A DNA stretch of 64,000 bases from Jeotgalibacillus salarius (lineage in GTDB: Bacteria > Bacillota > Bacilli > Bacillales > Jeotgalibacillaceae). How positions within the stretch are numbered: the stretch's first letter is position 1; every line of letters starts with the position of its first letter. The stretch is taken from the NCBI RefSeq assembly GCF_004405125.1, contig NZ_SORX01000001.1, forward strand, positions 255,780 to 319,779. Direction: 5' to 3'. Below are positions 34,943 through 44,695 of this stretch, piece after piece. Made by a program: the position numbers and the translations under genes. The notes below the pieces were generated by a model. The model saw only the letters and a list, made by a program, of their open reading frames with translations, did no database searches and was not told the DNA's origin.

Positions 34943-36271
34943 TTAATCCTCAAGCGAATTCAATGGACTATCATAAAAGAAATAATACTGTCCGCTTGAT
35001 ACGGCCGTAGTGATATATTGCTCCTGCGGCGAGAAGACTAATACATCATTACGATCTAAATGACGATAGTTTTCAAAAGTATAGTCAGTTGGTAGAATCG
35101 CATGCTTTGGATTAATTGAGTTCAAAACGCCATCTGACACTTGAACTTTCCTGGATATTTGTACGATATCATACGAACGGTCAACATCGTTGTACATACT
35201 TTGGTTCGCTGATCCTGCAAATAGGACGGATACTTCCTGATTAATTAATCGGATCATCAATGAACCTTGATCTTCAGAAACATTAAGTAATACTGCATTA
35301 CCGCTTTCATCATCTGCAAGAAGATCTCCATCACCGACAATTGATCTTTCAATATTGAGTTCAATTAACATTTCGATGTAGGCCGTACCACCATCGCCAC
35401 CACCATCAATTGCACGGTCAATGTCATATTTTTCAAACAGCGCTGGAACTGCTCCGTTTAATGTATCTTCAGAAAAATCTGTTGCGATGAATAGATCAAT
35501 CTCTGTAAAACCAATATCACTTAGCTGTTCATCAAGTTCAGTTGAATCAAGCCCTGCATCAATCAGCACTGTTGACTGATCAGCAAATTCTATTACTGCC
35601 GCATCTCCTTCATCATCTCCAAGGAAATATATGCGAGTATCAAGTAATGGTTCATATAAAAAGTCTGAAGTGCGTTTGATGAATAATGCAAAGTGCTGAC
35701 GGGAAGTATCCTCATATGGTCGGAAATTCCCATTTTCATAACCAGTTGCAATTTCAGCCCCTGCTACTCTGCTTATGTAATCCTGAGTTTTTATATCAAT
35801 AGAAGTTGTATCGTTAAAAGTAGGAAGCTCATCTACATATGGAAGGTTATATGATTTAACTAAAATCTTGGCCATTTGGCTTCTTGAAAGTGTTCCAGAC
35901 GGATCAAAATAAGGCTGCCAGTCTTCTCCGACCTTCCCTTCTATAATATTCAGTGAATGTGCAAGCTTCACTTCCTGGTACCCGTATGTTCCTGGTTTCA
36001 GGTCGGTAAAACCGGGATCTTCACCTTCAAAATTTTCAATCTGTTCCTTTGTAAAGCCGATATCGCGCAAAATCATTTGTACCGCATTCAAACGGTTTAC
36101 AGGTGCATCCGGTTTAAATGTTCCGTCCGGATAACCATTGATAACGCCTTTTTCTACAAGCCAGTCAATTTCCTCTTCATACATTTTCACATCAGAAAAC
36201 GTAGCTCCGAAAACACTCACTGACGGCACTATAAGCATTAATGCAATAACAGTTGTTAGAATTTTTTTCAT
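34943..36271 (-). CDS. SLH protein with degenerate metallo-beta-lactamase fold
   Basis: Secreted 442-aa protein: signal peptide (ILTTVIALMLIVPSVSVFG), three SLH modules (~residues 22-205), then ~230 residues that follow the ComEC/Rec2-type metallo-beta-lactamase pattern: DAAVIEFADQSTVLIDAGLDS (cut: VLIDAG), IDLFIATDFSEDTLNGAVPAL where active enzymes have THxHxDHxGG, and LMIRLINQEVSVLFAGSAN where active enzymes have a GD. The metal-binding His residues are all replaced, so hydrolysis is unlikely and a binding role more probable. AAGGGG precedes the ATG. The SLH part closely resembles those at 50539-51636 and 51841-52881. Confidence 0.8.
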   Translation of the reverse strand: MKKILTTVIALMLIVPSVSVFGATFSDVKMYEEEIDWLVEKGVINGYPDGTFKPDAPVNRLNAVQMILRDIGFTKEQIENFEGEDPGFTDLKPGTYGYQEVKLAHSLNIIEGKVGEDWQPYFDPSGTLSRSQMAKILVKSYNLPYVDELPTFNDTTSIDIKTQDYISRVAGAEIATGYENGNFRPYEDTSRQHFALFIKRTSDFLYEPLLDTRIYFLGDDEGDAAVIEFADQSTVLIDAGLDSTELDEQLSDIGFTEIDLFIATDFSEDTLNGAVPALFEKYDIDRAIDGGGDGGTAYIEMLIELNIERSIVGDGDLLADDESGNAVLLNVSEDQGSLMIRLINQEVSVLFAGSANQSMYNDVDRSYDIVQISRKVQVSDGVLNSINPKHAILPTDYTFENYRHLDRNDVLVFSPQEQYITTAVSSGQYYFFYDSPLNSLED

Positions 36272-36381
36272 ATTTTCCCCTTTCTTTTCATTATGAATAC
36301 AAGTTTATCACAGACAGTGACAAAACCTAAGCTCAAGTGGTAAGCTTATGCAGTAAAAAACCTATTCACAGAGGAGATTAT

Positions 36382-37476
36382 ATGCGCAAGGAAAGAATTG
36401 AATCTTTAAAATTTATGAGGGTCGTAGCGATGAACCTCGTCGTGCTGATTCACGTAACAGCACCTGCGATGGCGAATGTGCCAGTAGACCATTTTTTATA
36501 TGATTTTTATTTAATGCTAAACAGGTTCACGCGTTTTGAAGGTGCAGTTTTTGTATTCTTAAGCGGGTTAGTATTGTTTTATAATTACGAAGACAAACCT
36601 TATACATTAAAAACATGGCTAACGTTTTACCGCAGGCGGTTTATGTTTATTCTCGGGCCCTATCTGTTCTGGTCTATTTTCTATGAACTATTTTCATATT
36701 ATATGGGGTACCGGGAGTACGAAGGATTACGTTCGATCTGGGACAACTTATTAGTCGGCGGTTCTTATTATCAACTTTATTTCATTATGATTCTGGTTCA
36801 GCTATTCTTCTTCACTCCGTTTTTTATTTATCTGATTAAAAGGTTTAAATTTTTTAACCGTTATTTCTTCATCATCGGATTTGCTCTTGAATTCATCTAC
36901 ACACTTTGGAATAGTGAGACCGGAGCGATTACCTTCCCATTCTTTATGGTTTATCTGGGGAGCTTCTTCTTTGGAGGTTGGGTCGGTGTCCATTACCAGA
37001 AAGTGAAACATCTCTGGAATTTAAAGGCCGCTCTGACATTCACATTATTAACGATCGGTGTAGGACTGGTTTACACCTATGGGTTCTATTTCTCGTATAC
37101 GCTGGGACAGCCTTTTATGTCCTATAGCATGTTGACGCTTGTAAAAATCTTATTTTTTGCAACCTCTTGCTACTTGTTATTCAAATTGGGTACCTGGATC
37201 GAACAAAGTGCTCCCACACCGATACTAGCAGTAATCGAACGTCTGAGAATCTATTCATTCGGATTCTATCTCGTACATCCGTTTATTTTAGTCATATGGT
37301 CTAACCTGCTGGTTGCAGAAACGTTTAAAGAATTTAACTTGTACATCATGCTCCGTTTTCCATTGGTCATGATTAGTACCTATCTATTTATAAGGATGCT
37401 TCATATGCTCTTTCCCAAAGCTTGGTTTCTGTTTGGCAACCTGCCGGCTATTCGTAAAGAATCAAAAGCATCATAA
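36382..37476 (+). CDS. Acyltransferase family 3 membrane protein
   Basis: Polytopic membrane protein of ~364 aa with about ten helices. It begins with the family block RIESLKFMRVVAMNLVVLIHVTAP, in which the His is catalytic, and includes FRRRF-like basic loops (FYRRRFMFILGPYLFWS). The ATG at 36382 has AGAGGAG seven bases upstream; an in-frame codon at 36337 has none. It is a second, diverged copy relative to the acyltransferase at 23466 and probably O-acylates a surface polymer. Confidence 0.85.
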   Translation: MRKERIESLKFMRVVAMNLVVLIHVTAPAMANVPVDHFLYDFYLMLNRFTRFEGAVFVFLSGLVLFYNYEDKPYTLKTWLTFYRRRFMFILGPYLFWSIFYELFSYYMGYREYEGLRSIWDNLLVGGSYYQLYFIMILVQLFFFTPFFIYLIKRFKFFNRYFFIIGFALEFIYTLWNSETGAITFPFFMVYLGSFFFGGWVGVHYQKVKHLWNLKAALTFTLLTIGVGLVYTYGFYFSYTLGQPFMSYSMLTLVKILFFATSCYLLFKLGTWIEQSAPTPILAVIERLRIYSFGFYLVHPFILVIWSNLLVAETFKEFNLYIMLRFPLVMISTYLFIRMLHMLFPKAWFLFGNLPAIRKESKAS

Positions 37477-37480
37477 TATT

Positions 37481-37530
37481 TCCCCCGTTCAGCACTTGAA
37501 ATCTGTCGTGCTGAATGGGGGATTTTTTAA
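37481..37530 (+). terminator. Terminator of acyltransferase gene
   Basis: A 15-bp stem with one mismatch (37481-37495 with 37508-37522) followed by TTTTTT. Confidence 0.85.
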
Positions 37531-37819
37531 AATAATTTCCTTATATCCCCCTTTATAATCCATCAACATTTCACCTATCTAACTCTCTGAATATTTTTCC
37601 AAGGAATTAAATACCCAAATTATCGCGACCTTTATAATCTTTCTGTTTAAGTTACTAAAGATATATGTTAACCCATCTGAAAAATCAGTTAGTTTACGCA
37701 ACCAAAACGCTACCCTTACTATGTGATCACAAAATATTCTTGAACGAGCCCCCTTTATGAGCAATAATACGTATAGACCTGTGAGCGTAAAGGATTATTT
37801 TACTTATTTACTGTATATA

Positions 37820-37928
37820 TTGCTTTAAATTTATAACAAACACGTTACAATTAAGACTATGTGATGCTAAAGGTGTATATACACCTAAATACAGGCACAC
37901 GCTTTTATTCTTAGGAGGAAATTACTCT
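37820..37928 (+). promoter_or_regulatory. Leader region of the S-layer gene with a perfect palindrome
   Basis: Within the 450-base gap before the S-layer gene, AGGTGTATATACACCT (37871-37886) is a perfect 16-base palindrome in the probable 5' leader, preceded by -10-like boxes TATAAC (37832) and TACAAT (37846). AGGAGG lies seven to eight bases before the ATG. The palindrome may stabilise the mRNA or bind a dimeric regulator. The rest of the gap (37531-37800) shows nothing recognisable. Confidence 0.45.
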
Positions 37929-40745
37929 ATGTCAACAAACCGTAAATTTTTAGCTGGAACAGTCACGACTGCACTCGTTGCATCTGCTGTTGCACCAGCT
38001 GCAGCTGCTGAAGAAGCACAATATAATGCTCAGGAAGAACTTTTTACAGATGTTCCTGAAACGAACTCACATTTTGAAAACATCTACAGCGCAGTAGACT
38101 ACGGTCTATTAAGCGGTTATCCGGATGGCACTTTCAAGCCACTAAATGACCTTACACGTTCTAACGTTGTAAAAGCTCTAGGTAAGTATGTTATTGCATC
38201 TGAAGGTTATGACAATCTTGCAGACTACCTTCAAGATCACGATCTATCAGACGTTGAACCTTTCAATGATGTAACTGCTGATTCTCGTGACGCAGAACTT
38301 TACAACTTCTCTCTTATTGTTAAAGAAGCTGGCATTTTCCAGGGTAGTAATAACAACCTTATGCCTGCAGACAACATTACTCGTCAGCAGATGGCACAAG
38401 TAATCGTAAATGCATTTAACCTTGACGAAGTTGAAACTGATAACGAAGCTGAAGTTGAAGATCTTGGTTCTGCTTTCGCAAGCTACCAGGACGATATTCA
38501 GATCCTTGCTAATCTTGGCGTAACAACAGTATCTAACTTCCGTCCACTTGACGACACTTCACGTGGCCACCTGGCTTCATTCCTTGTTGCTGCATATGAG
38601 CTTGTGCAGGATGACACTACTCCAGCTCTTGCTTCAGGTATCTCTGGCTTTATCACTGATGGTGACGAAGTCGTTGAAGGTGCTGTAGTATCAATCGGCG
38701 ACAAGCAGGCTGTAACTGACGAAAATGGTTACTATGAGCTTCTTAATGTAGCTGCTGGTGATGTAGACGTAATAGTTGCAAAAGACGGCTATAAGACAGT
38801 TACGCTTGAAGATCAGGTTGTTAAAGAAGATACAGTGACAACTGTTTCTACTGACCTTGATGGTCAATTAATTAATGTAGCTGATATCACAATCAGCGGT
38901 ACAGTTGTAAATGCTGACACTGGTGCTTCAGTTGATGACGCAACTGTAACTTTCGAAGTGTATGATGAAGAAGCTGAAGCGTGGGTAACTGCAGGAACGA
39001 CAGAAACTGATGTTGACGGTTCTTACTCAGTTGATCAGGAATCTGCTGACCTTGCGCTTGGTACTGAATACAACATGACTGTTGCAAAAGAAGGATTCAA
39101 ATCTTTCGAACAGACAATCACGACTGACAGCCAGGAAACTGCTAACGTACTTTCAGGCATCGAGCTTAATGAAATCGCAGCACTTGACCTGACTGTAAAT
39201 GTAACTGACGCTGAAGGTGAAGATGTTGCCGCTGCTGAAGTTGCTGTTCAGGACGATGAGGGTAACGTCGTAACTGAAGGAACTGTAACTGACGGGACAG
39301 TTGAACTTGCTGATCTTCAGCTTCTAAGCGGCGACTACAGCGTAATCGTTGATGCTGATGAGAATTCTGCAATCTCTTACACTGAATTCACAGTAACTGA
39401 AGGAACTGATCAGACGGTTGACGTTCAGCTTGAAGAAGGATTCACAATTTCTGCAGTGATTGGCACTGAAGGAGTGAGTGAAGAATTCCTTGCTGGTAGT
39501 GATGTAACTGTAGAACTACTTCGTGGAAACACAGTTGTTGAGACAGCTACTGTTGCTGCAACTGCTGAAACTCTTGATGAAATCACAGCTTCATTCGACC
39601 GTGTAGCACCTGCTGATTACACACTTCGCGTATCTGGTGACTATATCGTAACTGAAACATTCGATGCATTTTCAGTAGACAGCGATGCAGACTTTGAAGC
39701 ACGTGCTGAAGCTGCTGGTGTTGTAACTGGTACTGTAAACGACGAAGATGCTACAGTTAACCTGCTTGATGCTGAAGGTAACACGGTTGATTCACTGGAA
39801 TTAACTGATGGTACTTACAAGTTCTCTGGCGTTGCAGCTGGCGAATATACAGTTGAGGTTGTTTCAGAAGACTTCGTAAACTCTTCTGAAGAAGTAACTG
39901 TTGAGAAAAACACTCCTGAAACAGTAGACTTCATTCTTGAGTCTCCTGCTTCTACAGGCGACGTAGCTGGATTCGTCAGAACTGAAGGCACGCTTGCAGC
40001 TGCTGACGTAACAGTTGTCTACCATGACGAAGAAGGCGAAGTAGTTACATCTACTGATACTGATAACGGCGCTTACAGCCTGACTGACCTTGACCCGGGT
40101 ACTTACACAGTTGTTGTTCGTGGAGATGGATTCGAAACATTCTCTACTACACAGACAATCGAGGCTGGTGATAACCTTGAGCGTGTAAACTACACAGTTG
40201 AGACTGGCGCTGACGCTACATTTACAGTAAATACTGTAGATAGCGAAGGAGAAGAAGTAAGCCTTGAGGACGCAGGCATTACTTTAACAGACGCATTCTA
40301 TGATGAAGCGAGCGAGTTTGGTATCTGGAATGGTACTGCTGACGGTTCTACAGTAGAATTCACTTCACTATCTGCTGGCGACTATGACTTCGCTATCGAC
40401 TTTGCTGATGATTCAGATTACGTTGATGTTGAAGAAACAACAACAATCGCTTCTGGTGAAGATGTGGAGCTTGAAATCACTGTTGCTGAAAAAGCTGCTA
40501 TGCAGGAAGTTAGCTACCGTGTAGTAGATGAAGACAACAATGATGCAACAGCAAAAGCAGTTGTTTTCAACGAAGATGGTTCAGTTAACACAATCATCAA
40601 TACTGGTGATGACCTTTCTCTAGTAGATGGCGACTACACGATTGCATTCTATGCTAATGGATATGCAGTTGAAACAAGAGACTTCACAGTTAGCGGTGAC
40701 GCTGTAACAATTCCGGTTGTTCAACTTACTCAAGTTACAAATTAA
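37929..40745 (+). CDS. Probable major S-layer protein (SLH, Ig/CNA-B-like repeats)
   Basis: Secreted 938-aa acidic protein. Signal peptide ends near APAAAAEEA. Three SLH modules (~residues 38-230; SGYPDGTFKPL, then FQGSNNNLMPADNITR) bind the wall polymer. The remaining ~700 residues are about eight carboxypeptidase-regulatory-like/CNA-B-like beta modules with recurring patterns such as VTDENGYYELLNVAAGDVDV, DGSYSVD, DGTYKFSGVAAGEYTVEV and GAYSLTDLDPGTYTVVV. It is very rich in Thr, Val, Glu and Asp with almost no Cys. A strong AGGAGG site, strongly biased codons and a long leader suit an abundant protein. Other large SLH genes nearby carry enzymes, so this is the best S-layer candidate. Confidence 0.85.
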   Translation: MSTNRKFLAGTVTTALVASAVAPAAAAEEAQYNAQEELFTDVPETNSHFENIYSAVDYGLLSGYPDGTFKPLNDLTRSNVVKALGKYVIASEGYDNLADYLQDHDLSDVEPFNDVTADSRDAELYNFSLIVKEAGIFQGSNNNLMPADNITRQQMAQVIVNAFNLDEVETDNEAEVEDLGSAFASYQDDIQILANLGVTTVSNFRPLDDTSRGHLASFLVAAYELVQDDTTPALASGISGFITDGDEVVEGAVVSIGDKQAVTDENGYYELLNVAAGDVDVIVAKDGYKTVTLEDQVVKEDTVTTVSTDLDGQLINVADITISGTVVNADTGASVDDATVTFEVYDEEAEAWVTAGTTETDVDGSYSVDQESADLALGTEYNMTVAKEGFKSFEQTITTDSQETANVLSGIELNEIAALDLTVNVTDAEGEDVAAAEVAVQDDEGNVVTEGTVTDGTVELADLQLLSGDYSVIVDADENSAISYTEFTVTEGTDQTVDVQLEEGFTISAVIGTEGVSEEFLAGSDVTVELLRGNTVVETATVAATAETLDEITASFDRVAPADYTLRVSGDYIVTETFDAFSVDSDADFEARAEAAGVVTGTVNDEDATVNLLDAEGNTVDSLELTDGTYKFSGVAAGEYTVEVVSEDFVNSSEEVTVEKNTPETVDFILESPASTGDVAGFVRTEGTLAAADVTVVYHDEEGEVVTSTDTDNGAYSLTDLDPGTYTVVVRGDGFETFSTTQTIEAGDNLERVNYTVETGADATFTVNTVDSEGEEVSLEDAGITLTDAFYDEASEFGIWNGTADGSTVEFTSLSAGDYDFAIDFADDSDYVDVEETTTIASGEDVELEITVAEKAAMQEVSYRVVDEDNNDATAKAVVFNEDGSVNTIINTGDDLSLVDGDYTIAFYANGYAVETRDFTVSGDAVTIPVVQLTQVTN

Positions 40746-40763
40746 TTTAAGTATAAAATAGAC

Positions 40764-40805
40764 AAAGCATCTCCAGGTGACAAATTCCTGGAGATGCTTT
40801 TATTT
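40764..40805. terminator. Bidirectional terminator, S-layer/GGDEF
   Basis: A perfect 14-bp stem (40764-40777 with 40787-40800) with A- and T-rich flanks. The GGDEF stop codon overlaps its right edge. Confidence 0.88.
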
Positions 40806-41918
40806 TAATGAGCTCAAAATTTTTGCTTCCTTCTGCTTCTCAGAAACATCACACAGTGAGCAAACCTGATTCCTCCCTGCCTGTTTAGCGATGTATAGTG
40901 CATTGTCCGCACTTTCAAAGAGCCCTTGCTGTGGTGCAAAGTCTGTATGACTGACACCAATAGAGACTGTCAGGTGCAAAGAGGTACCGCTTTCAATCAC
41001 AAATTCATATTCATCTATTTTCCGACGAATGGATTCTGCATATTTACATACTTGAGAAAATGTAAGGTCGGGAAAAATAACGGTGAATTCCTCTCCTCCA
41101 TTTCTTGATACAAACCCATTCGCTGTCTCTTCCTTTAACAACACAGCTATTTCTTTTAATATATAATCTCCCGCTGCATGTCCAAAATTATCATTAATCT
41201 TTTTAAAATAATCAATATCTATCATGAGAAGTCCCAGAGAGTCGTTATATTCTTCATTTCTTTTAAGGAATTGATTATAGTACTCGTCAAACGCCCTCAC
41301 ATTATATAAATCTGTCAGCGGATCTTTAAGTGAATTTTCCTGAACCTGATAAAATGCATCCGTTGCTCTTCTAATATACCGCGCAAAATACAACACTAAA
41401 TAGCCGCCTGCGAAAGCACTTACCGCATGGAGGATCGCAGGATAAATGACCGACTGGTATGAATTCGACACTATATAAAATGCAAGTGAAAAAACACTCT
41501 GTGAAAATACCAGCATAAGTGTCCATTTTTTCCATACACTCCATTTAACATATTCGCCAATCAGACCTGTACCAAGACCAATTGCCAGCACCATAAAAAG
41601 CGCAACATGAGAAGAGAAGTTAATATCAATCGCATATCTCCCAATAATTACAACAAAAGAAGCAATCATTGCTGGAATGAGTCCGCCGTATAGTGCAACC
41701 ATCGCAATGGCTACATGCCTTAAGTCCAATATCGTAATTTCATTGATTGCAAGGCTGAAGTTCATTAACATTACGCCAAAAACCCCCGCAATGAGTCCAT
41801 CGATTACTTTCAAACTCATCCCTGACTTTAGCGTAAGTTTATTATGTTTAAAAAGCTGATGCCATACAAATGTAAAAGAGATCATAATTGATATATTTAT
41901 AATAAAATCTCTAATCAT
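40800..41918 (-). CDS. Membrane GGDEF diguanylate cyclase
   Basis: Membrane protein of 372 aa: six N-terminal helices resembling the 5TM-5TMR_LYT sensor domain (DGLIAGVFGVMLMNFSLA...), then a GGDEF domain with DPLTDLYNVRAFDEY, IDIDYFKKINDNFGHAAGD, the active-site SRNGGEEF, and LTVSIGVS. It should make cyclic-di-GMP from GTP. The position of the RxxD inhibitory site, five residues before GGEEF, reads TANG, so product inhibition through that site is not expected. It stands alone, with a terminator shared with the S-layer gene. Confidence 0.9.
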   Translation of the reverse strand: MIRDFIINISIMISFTFVWHQLFKHNKLTLKSGMSLKVIDGLIAGVFGVMLMNFSLAINEITILDLRHVAIAMVALYGGLIPAMIASFVVIIGRYAIDINFSSHVALFMVLAIGLGTGLIGEYVKWSVWKKWTLMLVFSQSVFSLAFYIVSNSYQSVIYPAILHAVSAFAGGYLVLYFARYIRRATDAFYQVQENSLKDPLTDLYNVRAFDEYYNQFLKRNEEYNDSLGLLMIDIDYFKKINDNFGHAAGDYILKEIAVLLKEETANGFVSRNGGEEFTVIFPDLTFSQVCKYAESIRRKIDEYEFVIESGTSLHLTVSIGVSHTDFAPQQGLFESADNALYIAKQAGRNQVCSLCDVSEKQKEAKILSSLK

Positions 41919-42111
41919 ATATGAGCATCTCCTTATATTTCTTAATTTTTTGATTGTTTTGATATTATAGCATAATTAGGGCATTTTGGCTCATGTAATG
42001 GTTACAATGAAATAAATATAATAATATTGATAAATAAGCCTTTATACCTCTTTTAATAGACCATAAATCACCGATATGTAGGAAAACGATAGAATATGAG
42101 GAGTTGTATGC

Positions 42112-43533
42112 ATGAAAAAAGCTGTAAGATCATCTTTACTAATCCTATCAACTGCAGCACTTTTTACTTCAACCGCTGCCACAGCATCTGGTAAGGAATA
42201 TACAGTTAAAAAAGGAGATACCCTATTTAATATTTCAAAAGAATATAACATAAGCCTTGATCAATTAAAAAAGTTGAATCATCTAAAAAACGATAAAATT
42301 AGTCTAAATCAAAACTTGATCGTAATAGCTGAGGAAGAAATTACACCGTCTGTTCCGAAAATTCAGGTTAACGGAATTCATCACGTCAAATCCGGTGATA
42401 CATTGTCTAAAATTGCTTCAACACATAACCTGACAGTAAATGAACTAAAAAGTTTGAACAAACTTAACTCTGATAATATTTTCGCAGGGCAATCTCTTCA
42501 TATCAACAAATACATAACCACTTCTAAAACATATACAGCAGCTATGACAAATTCTGCTCAAAAAAATCTCAATGATCAGTCAGTGATTTATGAAGTAAAG
42601 GCTGGAGACAGTCTATCAAAAATCGCCTCACAAAATGGTGTAACGGTTCCTGATCTTGTAACCTGGAATCAGCTTGCAACCAAAAAAATAATTCCTGGTC
42701 AGAAATTGAATGTTAAATTTAACAAAATAGCTCCTACACCACCTAACAACACACCACCCATTGAATCAGATAAACCTTCTGCACAAATATATACTGTAAA
42801 AGCCGGAGATAGTCTTTCTAAAATTGCTGCATTATATAGTGTAACCATTCAACAATTAATTGAATGGAATAAACTTACTTCAACTGTAATTTATGTAAAC
42901 CAAACATTGTCAGTACATGCTTCAAAACAGGTGACCTTACCTCCTTCAAATGAAAAGGCTGAAGGAAAAACCTACAAAATTAAACCCGGGGACTCTCTTT
43001 TCAAAATTGCTTTAACTCATGGGGTAACTATGAAGCAGTTAATGGAGTGGAATAAGCTTTCTTCCGTCAGGATTTTTGTAGATCAGACTATTCTGATCGA
43101 ACAACTGGAAGAAAATATTCAACATGTTAACGTACCACCACCTGAAACAGTTGAGGATTTAATAGAGGGCCCTTTACCTTCTCTGGTAGAAGCAGCATTG
43201 AAACAAATCGGCGTCCCATATTTATGGGCTGGTACTACGCCCGAGGGTTTTGACTGCAGCGGATTTATTTATTATGTGATGAATCAATCAGGTAATCCTG
43301 TTGGACGTCATAATACACAAGGTTATTACGACCGTTCATATGAAGTAAATAAACCTGCACCTGGAGATCTGGTGTTTTTCGAAAACACCTACAAATCAGG
43401 GATTTCACATGTAGGAATTTATATCGGTAATAATCAAATGATTCATGCTGCAGACAATATCGGCATTATCATCAGTTCTTTGGATAATAGTTATTGGAAA
43501 AATCATTTTGAAAGTTTTAAAAGGTTTTATTAA
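42112..43533 (+). CDS. LysM/NlpC-P60 D,L-endopeptidase (LytE/LytF type)
   Basis: Secreted 473-aa peptidoglycan endopeptidase held by LysM instead of SLH domains. Signal peptide SSLLILSTAALFTSTAATASG. Five LysM modules follow, beginning YTVKKGDTLFNI, HHVKSGDTLSKI, YEVKAGDSLSKI, YTVKAGDSLSKI and YKIKPGDSLFKI, separated by Ser/Pro/Asn linkers. The C-terminal NlpC/P60 domain has catalytic Cys in GFDCSGFIYYVM, His in ISHVGIYIG and a third residue at MIHAADN. GAGGAG lies ~7 bases before the ATG. Probably acts in cell separation or elongation. Confidence 0.93.
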   Translation: MKKAVRSSLLILSTAALFTSTAATASGKEYTVKKGDTLFNISKEYNISLDQLKKLNHLKNDKISLNQNLIVIAEEEITPSVPKIQVNGIHHVKSGDTLSKIASTHNLTVNELKSLNKLNSDNIFAGQSLHINKYITTSKTYTAAMTNSAQKNLNDQSVIYEVKAGDSLSKIASQNGVTVPDLVTWNQLATKKIIPGQKLNVKFNKIAPTPPNNTPPIESDKPSAQIYTVKAGDSLSKIAALYSVTIQQLIEWNKLTSTVIYVNQTLSVHASKQVTLPPSNEKAEGKTYKIKPGDSLFKIALTHGVTMKQLMEWNKLSSVRIFVDQTILIEQLEENIQHVNVPPPETVEDLIEGPLPSLVEAALKQIGVPYLWAGTTPEGFDCSGFIYYVMNQSGNPVGRHNTQGYYDRSYEVNKPAPGDLVFFENTYKSGISHVGIYIGNNQMIHAADNIGIIISSLDNSYWKNHFESFKRFY

Positions 43534-43539
43534 CGAGTC

Positions 43540-43566
43540 ACCCGTCAGAAATGGCGGGTTTTTATT
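43540..43566 (+). terminator. Terminator of LysM endopeptidase gene
   Basis: A 7-bp stem with one G-U pair (43540-43546 with 43553-43559) followed by TTTTTATT. Confidence 0.65.
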
Positions 43567-43807
43567 ATGCTAATGAATAATGTAAAAAGATATTAAATTA
43601 ACACAAATAATAAGCTCTATTCTGTAATTGATCCCTGCACCAGTAAAGTATTATTTCTAATACACTCATAACTTATGAAATATATGTTCTTGTACACATT
43701 AGTTTTGCATAAATTTATTCTTTTTTATTGCTATCAAGGAAAATATATACTACTATTGTATGAGACTATTTAACCATTCGATTGCTTTTTCAAATGGAGG
43801 AGATTTT

Positions 43808-44695
43808 TTGGATAAAGATAAGTTTGAGCTTAAGGTTGCATACGATAATTACCAATACGAAATTACAGGTGACTTTAAAAAAATAGAGCAACATTTGTCA
43901 CTTGCAATCAACCATTTGAAAGAATCCAGCACTAAACAATTCGCTGATAAAATGAAACTAGAGTTAATTGTACGCGAAAATGCACCTTCCTACATTGAAA
44001 AATTATTGGAGACCGGGCAGCCTGCAATTGAAATAAATAGCGAACTTAATCAGTTTATTAAAATGCTCGGCACGCGCATTGAATGGATTTATTGCTTAGG
44101 ACTCGGATATTATGCTGAGACGGTCAATCACAATACAATCATTACAGCCAAAACATTAAAAGATTTATATATATCAGCTGATATCAGGGCACCTCAAAAC
44201 ATTCATTTGTGCATCAGTCAATGCGTCAAAAAAAAATATTTTGAACGGATAGGCAAATCACTCGGTCAAAAAGCATATTATATCACTCCGGAAGGAAAAA
44301 AATTCATTGAACAGCAGGTTCGAAGCCATGGTGAACAAGATAAAGGGTTCACGTATGAATCTGACGAACAAAAACGTGATATTGAGTCTTTTATGAGAAA
44401 AATGACTACACGTGAAAAAGAAATGCTGAATGAAATAGAAGTAATGGAAGAAAAAATTCTGTTAGCGATGGCTTTATTAAAGAATAAGGGAATAACCTGC
44501 CCTGTCCGTCCTCATTTTATTTATATGTTAATGGTTCACGTGTTTAATTACGATGGCCTCCCCCGCTCTGTTCATTTAGGTTTAAGCAGAACAAGGCCAC
44601 TCACAAAAAAAATAAAACGATTCAACAAAGTACATTATATGCTGACTGATGAAGGAGTACAGTGGGCAAATGACTATTTTCAAAAAAATAACTGA
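43808..44695 (+). CDS. Hypothetical protein, possible winged-helix regulator
   Basis: Cytoplasmic protein of ~295 aa that I do not recognise. The N-terminal ~60 residues (KFELKVAYDNYQYEITGDFK) look like a small alpha/beta domain, followed by two regions that could be winged helices, each ending in a beta-hairpin-like segment: ~residues 110-160 (TLKDLYISADI... KKKYFERIGKSLGQKAYYITPEGKKFI) and ~235-290 (RSVHLGLSRTRPLTKKIKRF...KVHYMLTDEGVQWA). The TTG at 43808 has GGAGGAG five to six bases upstream; an in-frame start at 43760 has none. It shares a bidirectional terminator with the chemoreceptor gene. Confidence 0.6.
   Translation: MDKDKFELKVAYDNYQYEITGDFKKIEQHLSLAINHLKESSTKQFADKMKLELIVRENAPSYIEKLLETGQPAIEINSELNQFIKMLGTRIEWIYCLGLGYYAETVNHNTIITAKTLKDLYISADIRAPQNIHLCISQCVKKKYFERIGKSLGQKAYYITPEGKKFIEQQVRSHGEQDKGFTYESDEQKRDIESFMRKMTTREKEMLNEIEVMEEKILLAMALLKNKGITCPVRPHFIYMLMVHVFNYDGLPRSVHLGLSRTRPLTKKIKRFNKVHYMLTDEGVQWANDYFQKNN

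Noticed and set aside
37579-37764. A 61-codon minus-strand frame before the S-layer gene
   Set aside because: No ribosome site and no similarity recognised; it lies in the AT-rich upstream region.
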